From the NCBI GenBank assembly GCA_029557915.1, contig JAKQHS010000022.1:1-42179 (forward strand): a DNA stretch of 42,179 nucleotides, read 5' to 3'. The DNA is from Bacteroidota bacterium. GTDB taxonomy: Bacteria > Bacteroidota > Bacteroidia > Chitinophagales > Saprospiraceae. Positions 24,622-33,228 of this stretch are shown here, one piece after another. The notes beneath the pieces were generated by a model. That model was given only the letters and a program-made list of their open reading frames with translations. It did not search any database and had not been told where the DNA came from. Position numbers and translations under genes: made by a program. Within the stretch, counting starts at the first letter, position 1. Every line of letters starts with the position of its first letter.

Positions 24622-25658
24622 CCCGGACCAATACCTTAAGAACCACCGTGGTGGGCAGCTATCCTTTCCCTGCCTGGCTGGAGTTTGCTTCCAGAAATCT
24701 CCATCAGTTTGGAAGCGCGGATATCGAAGAAATGATTGAAGACGCGGTCCAGGTGGCCATACAGGATCAGCTGGCAGCGGACCTGGACGTCATCACCGAT
24801 GGTGAACAAACCCGCATTGATTTTAATCTGTCGTTTTACGGGTATCTGGATGGAATCGAACAGGAATCGGAAGCACCCAGGAAATGGGGACCGGCCGCCC
24901 ATGACCAGCGGGGCAAGCATAAAATTACCGGGGCCGTCAGGGCAAAACATGGCCTGGGCACTGTGGCCGAATTCAAACGCCTGCAAAAGCTGGCCGGTCC
25001 ATCGGGTAAAGTGCTTAAGTGCAGTGTACCCGGGCCTTATACCCTCAGCGGCCGGCTGGATCCCAATGGCATCTATGCGGACCGATGGGAGGTTACGGAA
25101 GCCCTTGTCCCTATCGTTGCTGATGAACTTCGGAAGCTGGTGGAGGCTGGCTGTACGGAGATAACGGTGGACGAACCCTCTATGAGTTGTTATGCTTATA
25201 AAGAAGATCCCCTTCGTTTTGTGGATATTTTCAACCGGACGGTGCAGGCCGTCCGCGGAAAATGTTTTTTATCCACCCACCTTTGTTTTGGAAATTACAA
25301 AGGGAGGCCGGTTGGCAAAAGGACCCTGGCTCCGATGTTGCCGGCTTTCCTGGACCTGGCCATCGACGAGGTGCATATTGAAATGGCCAACCGTGAATTC
25401 GCCGAAATCGAACGCTTGTCTGATTTTGCGGGCAGGATGCGCGTAGCCGTAGGAATCATTGACGTAAAAAACTATTATATCGAATCGGTAGAGGAGGTCG
25501 TATTCAGGATCAAACAATGTCTCAAATTTGTTCCGGCGGATTTATTGTCGGTGGCTCCGGATTGCGGACTCAGCCAAACCGCCCGCTGGGCCAGCCGTCA
25601 AAAACTGAAGAATATGGTGTTGGGAGCCCGCGCCGTTCGGGAAGAAAAGGGTTTGTAG
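24618..25658 (+). CDS. Core-MetE-like zinc methyltransferase (no N-terminal MetE domain)
   Basis: This 346-residue protein matches only the C-terminal catalytic half of cobalamin-independent methionine synthase. It opens with TTVVGSYPFP. The expected zinc ligands are all present: His221 and Cys223 (STHLCFGNY), Glu255 (HIEMANRE) and Cys316 (APDCGL). DEPSM at 185-189 resembles the substrate-binding DEP of MetE. Stand-alone core enzymes of this family transfer methyl or alkyl groups to thiols from donors other than the polyglutamyl folate of full MetE. Placed among sugar enzymes, it may serve demethylation rather than methionine synthesis; that is inference. Confidence 0.88.
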   Translation: MTRTNTLRTTVVGSYPFPAWLEFASRNLHQFGSADIEEMIEDAVQVAIQDQLAADLDVITDGEQTRIDFNLSFYGYLDGIEQESEAPRKWGPAAHDQRGKHKITGAVRAKHGLGTVAEFKRLQKLAGPSGKVLKCSVPGPYTLSGRLDPNGIYADRWEVTEALVPIVADELRKLVEAGCTEITVDEPSMSCYAYKEDPLRFVDIFNRTVQAVRGKCFLSTHLCFGNYKGRPVGKRTLAPMLPAFLDLAIDEVHIEMANREFAEIERLSDFAGRMRVAVGIIDVKNYYIESVEEVVFRIKQCLKFVPADLLSVAPDCGLSQTARWASRQKLKNMVLGARAVREEKGL

Positions 25659-25667
25659 AATTACACG

Positions 25668-26510
25668 ATGATAAAGGCCGTTCAAAAGGATGATGCATTC
25701 TTAACCGACCTTCGGGGGGTGGGAGAGGGCAGGGATCGCCTCGATATCTGGTGGCTTGGTCAAAGCGGGTTCCTGCTGCACTGGAATGGAAAAAATATTT
25801 TATTGGATCCCTATTTGTCGGATTCGCTTACCCTGAAATACCAGGGAACGGCCAAACCCCATATCCGGATGTGCGAACGGGTGGTGGACCCGGCAAAGCT
25901 TCAATTCATGCATTATGTGACGTCAAGCCATGTGCATACGGATCACCTGGATCCGGATACCCTGGCTCCCCTTTTCGCCAACAATCCGGGCCTGAAACTC
26001 ATTCTCCCCCTGGCTCATCTCAGAGAAGGGATGAAACGCTCGGGTTGTTCCGGGGAGCGGATGGGGGGACTCGATGCGGGACAAACATTTGCTGAAGACG
26101 AAATTTCGTTTACGGCGGTCCCCGCGGCGCACGAAACCCTACAGGTGGATGAAGAAGGGCATCACCTTTTCCTGGGTTATATCGTCCGGGCAGGCCCCTG
26201 GACCCTGTATCACAGCGGCGACACGGTATTGTATCCGGGAATGGCCGAATTACTGAAACCCTATGCACCGGACGTATCCTTCCTGCCCATCAACGGCACC
26301 GACCCCTCACGCGGGGTGTCCGGGAATATGAATGCAAGGGAAGCCGTCTGGCTGGCGAAAAATATCGACAGCAAACTCACAATCCCCTGTCATTTTCATC
26401 TATTTGAATTCAATACGGTTGAACCGGATGAGTTCATCGAGACGGCCCAAAAGGAACAGGTACCCATCCGTGTGATGCAGGTGGGGGAACGCCTGAGCCT
26501 GCAACTCTGA
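25668..26510 (+). CDS. UlaG-like metallo-beta-lactamase-fold hydrolase
   Basis: A 280-residue MBL-fold enzyme. The metal-binding motif is HVHTDH at 88-93, with further ligands expected at His155 (AAHETL), Asp185 (YHSGDT) and His242/His244 (CHFHLF). The C-terminal part (FLPINGTDPSRG, NMNAREAVWLA) resembles UlaG, the L-ascorbate-6-phosphate lactonase, more than other MBL groups. A lactonase or phosphodiester-type hydrolysis of a sugar product fits the cluster. It follows the MetE-like gene after nine bases and is the last gene of the cluster; 37 bases separate it from ndh. Confidence 0.88.
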   Translation: MIKAVQKDDAFLTDLRGVGEGRDRLDIWWLGQSGFLLHWNGKNILLDPYLSDSLTLKYQGTAKPHIRMCERVVDPAKLQFMHYVTSSHVHTDHLDPDTLAPLFANNPGLKLILPLAHLREGMKRSGCSGERMGGLDAGQTFAEDEISFTAVPAAHETLQVDEEGHHLFLGYIVRAGPWTLYHSGDTVLYPGMAELLKPYAPDVSFLPINGTDPSRGVSGNMNAREAVWLAKNIDSKLTIPCHFHLFEFNTVEPDEFIETAQKEQVPIRVMQVGERLSLQL

Positions 26511-26547
26511 ATATTAAGCCTTAATTTTACCCTGCAGATTTTCTTTT

Positions 26548-27849
26548 GTGAATATTCCTGAAAGTCCTTTACCCCGGATCGTCATCGTGGGAGCCGGTTT
26601 TGCAGGCCTAAAACTGGCCCGGAGGCTGGTGGGGAGTAAGTATCAGGTCGTACTCATCGATAAGAACAACTATCACCAGTTTCAGCCCTTGTTTTACCAG
26701 GTGGCCATGGCCGGTTTGGAACCCAGTACCATTTCTTTTCCGCTCCGGCGGATCCTGCGGTCGGATGCCAAAGTTTTTATACGGATCGCGGAAGTGCATT
26801 CCGTAAATCCGGAAAGGAATGAACTGAATACGGATATCGGCTCCCTGAAATACGATTATCTGATCCTTGCCACAGGGGCCAAAACCAGTTTTTTTGGAAA
26901 TAAAAACATCGAGGACATGGTCCTCACCTTAAAATCCTTGTCCGAATCGCTGCTGGTCAGGAATACCATCCTGGATCATTATGAAACCGCCCTGACGGAA
27001 AGCGACCACGAAAAAAAACAGGGTTATGTGGACATTGTGATTATTGGCGGAGGGCCATCGGGGGTTGAACTGGCCGGTTCGCTGGCGGAGATGAAAAGAT
27101 ATATCCTGCCCAAAGATTACAATGAATTGAATCCGAAAGAGGTGGATATTTATCTCATTGAAGCCAACAACCACCTGCTTCCCTCCATGTCCAAAAAATC
27201 CTCCCAACGGGCGGAAAGGTATTTGCAGAAAATGGGTGTACTGGTGATGAAAAACAACCGGGTGACGAATGTGGACGCGGATTTTGTGTATTTGCAGGAC
27301 GGTTCCAGGATCATGAGCAAAAATGTGATCTGGACCGCGGGCCTGGAAGGGGCGGTGATCCCGGGAATTCCCCGGGAGGACCTCGTGAAAGCCAACCGGA
27401 TCCGGGTGGACCGGTACCAGCAAACGCCTTCCTACAAGAATGTGTTTGTGGTCGGGGACCTCGCTTATATGGAAGAACCCGATTATCCCAACGGGCATCC
27501 TCAGGTAGCCCAGGTAGCGATCCAGCAGGCAAAGAACCTCGCTTATAATTTTAAACGGCTTCATCAACCCGGCTATGTCTGGAGGCCTTTTTCATACCGG
27601 GACCTGGGCACCCTGGCAACGATCGGCAGGAATAAAGCCGTTGCCGAATTTAAATGGGTCACGGTGCACGGTTTCATTGCCTGGGTCCTCTGGTTATTTG
27701 TACATCTGTTCCAATTGCTGGGAGTGAGGAACAAATTATTTGTATTCATCAACTGGGTGGCCAATTATCTTTCCTATGACCAGGCCCTTCGGTTTATCAT
27801 CAAGCCCAAAAAAGACAAACGGTCAGAACTGAAAAAAAGCAAGGCCTGA
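26548..27849 (+). CDS. ndh: Type II NADH:quinone oxidoreductase
   Basis: NDH-2 oxidises NADH at the inner face of the membrane and reduces menaquinone without pumping protons. The 433-residue protein has the FAD-binding motif VGAGFAG (14-20), the NADH-binding motif IIGGGPSGVE (about 165-174), the ATG-type FAD motif LILATGAK and the conserved VVGDLAYM. A C-terminal amphipathic/hydrophobic part (WVLWLFVHLFQLLG) anchors it to the membrane. It starts at GTG. A possible own -7 element TAATTTTA lies at 26522-26529. It would supply menaquinol to the alternative complex III encoded upstream. Confidence 0.94.
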   Translation: MNIPESPLPRIVIVGAGFAGLKLARRLVGSKYQVVLIDKNNYHQFQPLFYQVAMAGLEPSTISFPLRRILRSDAKVFIRIAEVHSVNPERNELNTDIGSLKYDYLILATGAKTSFFGNKNIEDMVLTLKSLSESLLVRNTILDHYETALTESDHEKKQGYVDIVIIGGGPSGVELAGSLAEMKRYILPKDYNELNPKEVDIYLIEANNHLLPSMSKKSSQRAERYLQKMGVLVMKNNRVTNVDADFVYLQDGSRIMSKNVIWTAGLEGAVIPGIPREDLVKANRIRVDRYQQTPSYKNVFVVGDLAYMEEPDYPNGHPQVAQVAIQQAKNLAYNFKRLHQPGYVWRPFSYRDLGTLATIGRNKAVAEFKWVTVHGFIAWVLWLFVHLFQLLGVRNKLFVFINWVANYLSYDQALRFIIKPKKDKRSELKKSKA

Positions 27850-27870
27850 TCCCCGGCCCGGCTTTTGCAT

Positions 27871-27900
27871 TAATTTTGACCCTTTGAATGGATATCCATT
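27871..27900 (+). promoter_or_regulatory. Promoter with 14-bp palindrome before an unknown gene
   Basis: TAATTTTG (27871-27878) fits the -7 consensus. A perfect 14-bp palindrome, AATGGATATCCATT, lies at 27887-27900, just where transcription should start. This is the layout of a repressor site, but the regulator is unknown. Confidence 0.4.
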
Positions 27901-27918
27901 TAATTAAAAAGGTACCGT

Positions 27919-28530
27919 ATGGCCTGGAATTGGCTTTCTGACCGGAATCCCGGTTATCAAAAAATCGCCCAAAGGCTTGGGCTGGATTATGAGGAAAAGG
28001 ATCAGGACAAAGAGATCCTGCGCGCCCATAAGGGATATCATTTATTCAAAACGGGGAGCAATAAGAAAGTCAAATATATACTCAGCGGTTTGCTCGAGTC
28101 CAAGGAACCGTTCCGGGTTTTTGAATACAGTTTTGCGGTTTCCACGGGCAAATCGACGACGGTCTTTACCCAGCACGTATTGTCCGTAAGGTTGAAAAAA
28201 TCCCTTCCTCCCTTTACCCTTCGGCCTGAAAACCTTTTTCACAAAATAGGGGAATGGCTGGGTTGGAAAGACATTGACTTTGACGCTTTCCCTGATTTTT
28301 CCAAACAGTACCGGCTGATGTCCGGCAAAGAAAGTTCCGTGCGCAAAGTATTTAATGACCATATCCTTGGGTTCCTGAGTTTTGAAAAAGGCTGGTGGGT
28401 TGAATGCGATGGCCCGACCATCATCTATTTCAAGCACAGTAAAAGAATGAATGAAGAAATGGTGGAACCCTTTATCCAGGTATCCCAAACCATGCATTAT
28501 TTCCTCACCGGGTTTAAAGGGATCCGGTGA
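27919..28530 (+). CDS. Conserved hypothetical cytosolic protein
   Basis: A 203-residue protein with no signal peptide or membrane helix that I can see. It is rich in aromatic residues, with segments such as YHLFKTGSNKKVKYILSG, VFEYSFAVSTGKS, DFDAFPDFSKQYRLMSGKE, VFNDHILGFLSF and GWWVECDGPTIIYFKHSK. The pattern (a short antiparallel-looking N-terminal half, then PDFSKxYxLxG followed by an xxFExGWxVExDG motif) occurs in a widespread family of uncharacterised proteins of similar length. I cannot assign a function. It has its own likely promoter and ends at a heptamer repeat, convergent with the next gene. Confidence 0.75.
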   Translation: MAWNWLSDRNPGYQKIAQRLGLDYEEKDQDKEILRAHKGYHLFKTGSNKKVKYILSGLLESKEPFRVFEYSFAVSTGKSTTVFTQHVLSVRLKKSLPPFTLRPENLFHKIGEWLGWKDIDFDAFPDFSKQYRLMSGKESSVRKVFNDHILGFLSFEKGWWVECDGPTIIYFKHSKRMNEEMVEPFIQVSQTMHYFLTGFKGIR

Positions 28531-28610
28531 GAGGTGGGTGGTGGATGGTGGATGGACCTCATACCTCTAACCTCTTACCTCTAACCTCAACCCTCAATCC
28601 TCAATCCTAC
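28531..28610. repeat. Heptamer repeat tract between convergent genes
   Basis: Two TGGTGGA units (28540-28553) precede eight units beginning at 28556: ACCTCAT, ACCTCTA, ACCTCTT, ACCTCTA, ACCTCAA, CCCTCAA, TCCTCAA and a partial TCCTAC. The tract fills the gap after the stop of the unknown gene and runs into the stop codon (28607-28609) of the convergent SDR gene. The ACCTCTA/ACCTCTT units are the same as those beside mltG; the TGGTGGA units are the complement of those beside the pyruvate oxidoreductase gene. Confidence 0.8.
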
Positions 28611-29305
28611 GCCGGTATCGAAGGCCTGACCTCGATTTTGCTGGGCAGGGTACGTGGGTGCATTTTAAGCAGGTCGATGACCATTTGGCCAATATCTTCC
28701 GGTTGTATTTTCCAGAAATCCTTTTCATTGGGGATGTGATTGTTGAAAAAGGTGGCTACCGATCCGGGCATGATGGTCGTCACCTTGATCTGGTGCGGAC
28801 GGAGATCGAGCATGAGGGCCTGGGTGAAGCCCACGAGTCCGAATTTGCTGGCATTGTAGGCGGTGCCATTTACAAAAAAATTGGTCCCGGCAAGGCTGGC
28901 GATGGTAATGATATATCCGTTTGATTTTTTCAGCGCGGGCAGGCTGGCCTGGACACTATGGAATACCCCGGTCAGATTGGTATCCAAGGTATCGTGCCAT
29001 TGTTCGTCGCTCAGTTGGTCAAAGGGGGCGAAATGGCCAACGCCCGCATTGGCAACCAGGACATCCAGTTTGCCCCATTTTTTTATGATTTGTTCCACCG
29101 CCTGAATTTCGTCTTCTTTGTTTTTAACATCCGACCGGATCAGGAGAAATTGATTGGGCGGAAAGGGTTTGTCGTCAAAATGGTCGATGTGCCTTGCGCT
29201 GACGGCTACCTTCAAGCCCGCTTCGAGGGCTTTTACGGCGATCCCCAGTCCGATTCCTTTTGTGCCGCCCGTGATGTAGATCACTTTACCGATGAGATTT
29301 TCCAT
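28607..29305 (-). CDS. SDR-family oxidoreductase
   Basis: A 232-residue short-chain dehydrogenase/reductase, shorter than usual. It has the cofactor motif TGGTKGIG (12-19), NAG at 86-88, Ser137 (IASLAG), and Tyr150 and Lys154 (YNASK). It ends soon after the catalytic part, with MPGSVAT and a short C-terminus (SKIEVRPSIPA); this is the layout of 3-oxoacyl-ACP reductase/sepiapterin reductase-like SDRs acting on small carbonyls. The substrate cannot be read from sequence. It is on the minus strand, downstream of yceI but separated by a strong terminator, so it should have its own promoter. Confidence 0.9.
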   Translation of the reverse strand: MENLIGKVIYITGGTKGIGLGIAVKALEAGLKVAVSARHIDHFDDKPFPPNQFLLIRSDVKNKEDEIQAVEQIIKKWGKLDVLVANAGVGHFAPFDQLSDEQWHDTLDTNLTGVFHSVQASLPALKKSNGYIITIASLAGTNFFVNGTAYNASKFGLVGFTQALMLDLRPHQIKVTTIMPGSVATFFNNHIPNEKDFWKIQPEDIGQMVIDLLKMHPRTLPSKIEVRPSIPA

Positions 29306-29351
29306 ATTATCCGGTTTATTCTTAAACTAAAGGTAAGGGAATCCCCATAAG

Positions 29352-29380
29352 AAAAAGCCATTCCGGAATGCCGGAATGGC
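29352..29380 (-). terminator. Rho-independent terminator of yceI
   Basis: GCCATTCCGG (29357-29366) and CCGGAATGGC (29371-29380) form a perfect 10-bp stem with a 4-base loop. On the minus strand the stem is followed by five T residues (29356-29352). It lies 29 bases downstream of the YceI stop codon. Confidence 0.85.
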
Positions 29381-29408
29381 CTTATTCAACAAAACCTATG
29401 ACATATGA

Positions 29409-30002
29409 TTAGATCGACTTGGCGAAAGTCAGATTTACTTTAAGGTCAAATTCATCCTTGATCATCTTGTCGCCGATTTCCGGGAAGAATCTCCCGCTGC
29501 GGTATTTGATATCAAACAGCGTGCGGTCCACTTTAAGGGACGCGGAGGCATTGCCTTCGGATTGGTTGACGGTGGCATCAAAAGTGATTTCTTTACTGAT
29601 CCCCTTGATGATCAGGTCTGCCGTGATTTTATAAAGGTTTGCGGATTTTTGTTCCGCTTTTTTAATCACCAGGCTGGAGGTGCCAAATTTATCGACACTG
29701 AAAAAATCATCGTTTTTCAGGTGGCTGAGCAGGCGTTCCATCATGGATCCTTGGATATCGGTGACGGTCATGGACTGCATGTCGATATCAAATCTGCCCC
29801 CGATCAGTTTGTTCCCGTTAAACTCAAGAGCCCCTTGTTTTACCTGGAGCGTACCCGTGTGCTGGCCCGTCATCTTATAAGCGGTCCATTCAATCTTGCT
29901 GTTGACCGGATCCACTTTGTAGGCAACGGGTTTTACCGGATTTCCGGCCAAAGCGACGGCTGCCGTGAAAACGGCCAGGAGGGTAGAATAAAATAATTTC
30001 AT
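29409..30002 (-). CDS. YceI-family periplasmic protein
   Basis: A 197-residue secreted protein with a Sec signal peptide (MKLFYSTLLAVFTAAVALA, residues 1-19) and a YceI domain, a lipocalin-like barrel that binds isoprenoid-type lipids. Family traits are YKVDPVNSKIEWTAYKM at the start of the mature protein, the segment GGRFDIDMQSMTVTDIQ, LIIKGISKEITFDATV and the final EFDLKVNLTF. Its role is unknown in Bacteroidota; some members respond to acid or oxidative stress. It is followed by a clear terminator, so it is probably transcribed alone or after sppA. Confidence 0.93.
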   Translation of the reverse strand: MKLFYSTLLAVFTAAVALAGNPVKPVAYKVDPVNSKIEWTAYKMTGQHTGTLQVKQGALEFNGNKLIGGRFDIDMQSMTVTDIQGSMMERLLSHLKNDDFFSVDKFGTSSLVIKKAEQKSANLYKITADLIIKGISKEITFDATVNQSEGNASASLKVDRTLFDIKYRSGRFFPEIGDKMIKDEFDLKVNLTFAKSI

Positions 30003-30099
30003 AAGAGCGAGTGATTTTAAATAATGGATTAATTACAAAAAAACACTTTCTTTTCAATTAATGTTGAAAAGAGCCCTTCAAATAAATCATAAATTTTTC

Positions 30100-31887
30100 T
30101 TAACGGATGCTAAGCTCAAAGGGCATTCGCATCAGGGGTTTTCCTGCCTGTTCCTTGGTCCAGGATGCAAAGCGTGCATAAGGCCTGAACCAGGCGGTAA
30201 GTTTATTTTGAATAATGGATTCGGTGATTTCCGGTTCTTTTGAAGTCAGATCTTCCAGAAGTTGCTGGATGGGATCTTTCATAGCGGGATATTCCAGGAC
30301 CTTGTATTCATCCAGTTTAGCCATGCGTACGGCACAGTCCAGGGCGTCCTGCATTCCGCCAAGGCGGTCCACCAATCCATGTTCCAGCGCTTTTACCCCC
30401 GACCAGACTCTGCCTTGGGCAACCGCTTCTACATCGTCCTTATCCATATTGCGGCCCTTGGAGACCACTGAGAGAAAACGGTCATAGACCATATCCGTTT
30501 GTTGTTGCGCGATCAGGCTTTCTTCGGAAGACCAGGGCATGAATGGGGTAAAGGCGGTGGTGAATTTCCCGGTTCTCACGGTATCCATATCAATGCCCAG
30601 TTTATCCCCCATGAGTTTGGTCAGGTTTGGAATCATAAAGAATACGCCGATGGAACCGGTAATGGTATTGGGTTCGGCAAAAATACTGTCCGCGCTGCAG
30701 GCGATGTAATAGCCCCCCGAGGCGGCATAATCTCCCATGGAAACCACCACCGGCTTTCCGGCTTCCCGGATCAGGTTGATCTCATGGAGAATATTGTCGG
30801 AAGCCATTGAGCTGCCGCCGGGGCTGTTAATCCTGAGAACCAGGGCCTTGATTTTATCATCCTGCCTGATTTTTCTCAAAATCCGGAGGTACCTGGCGGA
30901 GCCTACCTGCCCGTTGTGGCCTTCCCCATCCAGGATTTCCCCTTCGGCGAAGACAATGGCAATGCGGCCTGCCGTGGCAGCGGGCGCATGGGCCGGCTGG
31001 TGGTCAAAGGACTCAAAGTACCGGTTGACTGAAAAGATGGAGGGACGGGCGGTCTCAGAAAGGCCCAGGTCGTTTTGAATCATCCGGTAAACATCATCCT
31101 GGTAGGCCAGGGTGTCGGCCAGCTTAAAACGGATGGCGTCACTGGCGGAACGGGAAAGGTATTCGTTGGATATATTTCTGAGGTCAGAGACCGCAATGCC
31201 ACGGCTTTCACTGATGCCTTCGAGGTGCAGGCGATAAAGATCCTCCAGGTATTCCCGGATTTGGCTGCGGTTTTGGTCACTCATCTTATTGAAGCGGACG
31301 GGTTCCGTTGCGCTTTTAAACTGGCCGGCATAATAGACCTCGAAGCTGATGCCGGTCTTATCCAGAAATTCCTTAAAAAAAGGAATCATGGCCCCAAACC
31401 CTTTCAGTTCAACGACCCCGTTTGGATTGAGCAGGATGCGGTCCGCTACCGAGGCCATGGAATAGGACCCTTCGGTGAAATATTCCCCGTACGCATAGAT
31501 GGGTTTTCCGGAGGCTTTGAATTCAAGCAGGGCCTGGCGGATGAGCAGAGCGCTGGCCGAACCGAGACTGGAATAGCCAGAACGGTAGAGGATGCCTTTT
31601 ATCTTGGGGTCGGAGGCGGCGTGTTGGATCGATTGTACCAGGTCATGCAGGCCAATGTGCTGCTCGTTGAGGTCGAATACACCGGTGGAACGGACATTAT
31701 TAGTTTTTTCAGGATAATATAAATCGGCCCGGATTTCCAGGAAGCCCGGCTTGTCCAATGCTTTTTTGCCAGGCTCTCCGGCCGAACTGGCTACCACGGA
31801 CAGTATACCTAGTCCGATAAAAAATACCAGGAAAACCGCCAGCAGGGTACCCAGGCAGGATCCCAGGAGTATTTTCAAAAAATTCAT
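30100..31887 (-). CDS. sppA: Signal peptide peptidase SppA, 67K type
   Basis: SppA is an inner-membrane serine protease that degrades cleaved signal peptides and other membrane peptides. The 595-residue length is that of the two-domain form, as in E. coli (618). One N-terminal membrane segment (about 13-33) precedes the tandem domains. The catalytic lysine is Lys191 in AGQFKSATEP and the serine is Ser390 in YAASGGYYIA, corresponding to E. coli Lys209 and Ser409. RINSPGGS at 352-359 is also conserved. The gene is on the minus strand, divergent from corA. Confidence 0.96.
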   Translation of the reverse strand: MNFLKILLGSCLGTLLAVFLVFFIGLGILSVVASSAGEPGKKALDKPGFLEIRADLYYPEKTNNVRSTGVFDLNEQHIGLHDLVQSIQHAASDPKIKGILYRSGYSSLGSASALLIRQALLEFKASGKPIYAYGEYFTEGSYSMASVADRILLNPNGVVELKGFGAMIPFFKEFLDKTGISFEVYYAGQFKSATEPVRFNKMSDQNRSQIREYLEDLYRLHLEGISESRGIAVSDLRNISNEYLSRSASDAIRFKLADTLAYQDDVYRMIQNDLGLSETARPSIFSVNRYFESFDHQPAHAPAATAGRIAIVFAEGEILDGEGHNGQVGSARYLRILRKIRQDDKIKALVLRINSPGGSSMASDNILHEINLIREAGKPVVVSMGDYAASGGYYIACSADSIFAEPNTITGSIGVFFMIPNLTKLMGDKLGIDMDTVRTGKFTTAFTPFMPWSSEESLIAQQQTDMVYDRFLSVVSKGRNMDKDDVEAVAQGRVWSGVKALEHGLVDRLGGMQDALDCAVRMAKLDEYKVLEYPAMKDPIQQLLEDLTSKEPEITESIIQNKLTAWFRPYARFASWTKEQAGKPLMRMPFELSIR

Positions 31888-32014
31888 AAATGGTGTCTTA
31901 TTTCCTGCAATTTAACAGAAGGGCCCTTTAATATGTTTATTTTTTCGAATAATATGCGGTATTGTTCTACCAACGACAGGTATTGAGATCCAGGGGATTA
32001 TCCAGTGGGTCAGG

Positions 32015-32057
32015 AAAAAAGGCCCGATGGACCGGATCCGGTGATACCGTGGGCCTT
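32015..32057 (-). terminator. Terminator-like hairpin in the sppA-corA gap
   Basis: AAGGCCC (32019-32025) and GGGCCTT (32051-32057) form the outer stem, and the 12-bp palindrome ACCGGATCCGGT (32031-32042) forms an inner one. On the minus strand six T residues follow (32020-32015). It has the look of an intrinsic terminator for a minus-strand transcript, yet it lies upstream of sppA, where only a leader or short antisense RNA would reach it. Confidence 0.45.
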
Positions 32058-32150
32058 ACCCGGAGTTTTTATCCTGAATTTGGAATAATTCTCTAATATT
32101 GCGCTGCTTATCAGATTGCAGGTCACGAATGGATAGTTTTACGCGAAGTT

Positions 32151-33101
32151 ATGATCCAGTTTTATGCACGGGAAGACAACCACTTGAGGCAGCTTCAACA
32201 GGCCGCGCCCCGTTGCTGGATCAACCTTCATCCGCCTTTTGAACAAAACGAACTGGAATCCCTGGCCGCCTCCAAGGATATTCCCCTGGATTACCTGACC
32301 GACTCCCTCGATCCCGACGAACGTTCCAGGTATGAGCGCTGGGATGACAACCTGCGTTTTATACTGATCCAGACGCCCATCCTCAACCCGGATGAAGAGG
32401 AAAACCAGCCGATCTATATCACGGTGCCCATCGGCTTGTTGATAAGCCCTGAATTTATCCTGACCATTTCGGCCCATGAAAACACCATCCTCAAAAAGTT
32501 TATTGATGGCAAGGTCAAAAATTTTGATCCTTCCGACACCCGGTCCTGCATCCTGCAGATCCTGGACCAGAATGTCTGGGCTTACCTGGACAGCCTCAAG
32601 CGGCTTAACCTGAAACGAAACCTGATTGAACAGGAATTGTACGATTCAAGCCGGAATGCGGAACTCAAACAACTGCTCCGGATTGAAAAGAGCCTGGTCT
32701 ATTTTGTGAATTCCCTCAGTGCCAATGACCTGGTCAAACTCAAGATGAAAAGGACGGATTTTCTGCAGATCGCCCAGGACGAAGAAAAGGCGGATTTGTT
32801 TGAAGACATCCTCATTGACAACAACCAGGCCCTGGACATGGCCAACCGGCACACCAATATCCTGTCGGGGACGATGGAAGCCTATGCCAGCATAGTGTCC
32901 AATAATCTGAATAAGTTTATCCAGCGGCTTACGGTGGTCACGATCATCCTCATGGTACCCACTTTGGTAGCCAGTTTTTTCGGTATGAATGTCCACCTGC
33001 CGCTGTCGGATAAACCCATGGCTTTCTTTTATATCCTCTTTGTGTCGGGGCTGATCATTGTATTCCTGGTTTGGTTTTTCCGGCGAAAACAAATGTTTTG
33101 A
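32151..33101 (+). CDS. corA: CorA-family divalent cation transporter
   Basis: This 316-residue protein belongs to the CorA (2-TM-GxN) family that imports Mg2+, or Co2+/Ni2+. A large acidic cytosolic domain (with KxLxKxFIDGK and a long helix around 140-250) leads to two membrane helices at the C-terminus (about 260-282 and 292-311). The pore signature GMN is present in FFGMNVHLPL between them, and the protein ends in a basic tail (RRKQMF). The start ATG is ten bases after a near-consensus element TAGTTTTA (32134-32141). Which ion it carries cannot be told from sequence. Confidence 0.93.
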   Translation: MIQFYAREDNHLRQLQQAAPRCWINLHPPFEQNELESLAASKDIPLDYLTDSLDPDERSRYERWDDNLRFILIQTPILNPDEEENQPIYITVPIGLLISPEFILTISAHENTILKKFIDGKVKNFDPSDTRSCILQILDQNVWAYLDSLKRLNLKRNLIEQELYDSSRNAELKQLLRIEKSLVYFVNSLSANDLVKLKMKRTDFLQIAQDEEKADLFEDILIDNNQALDMANRHTNILSGTMEAYASIVSNNLNKFIQRLTVVTIILMVPTLVASFFGMNVHLPLSDKPMAFFYILFVSGLIIVFLVWFFRRKQMF

Positions 33102-33219
33102 TTTTTGCCGCTTTTTCTCCATCCCCGGGGGAATGGAAACCGGAATTTTAAACAATAAAAGGGCGGTTACTAACAATTTATTTGACTGTAAATATCAGAT
33201 TTACAGCTTATTGCATAGG

Positions 33220-33228
33220 TTATCCACA
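33220..33228 (+). promoter_or_regulatory. Consensus DnaA box upstream of nrdB
   Basis: TTATCCACA matches the DnaA consensus exactly and lies about 300 bases before nrdB. In E. coli DnaA binds upstream of nrdAB and controls it through the cell cycle, so the location is suggestive. A single 9-bp match can also occur by chance. Confidence 0.4.
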
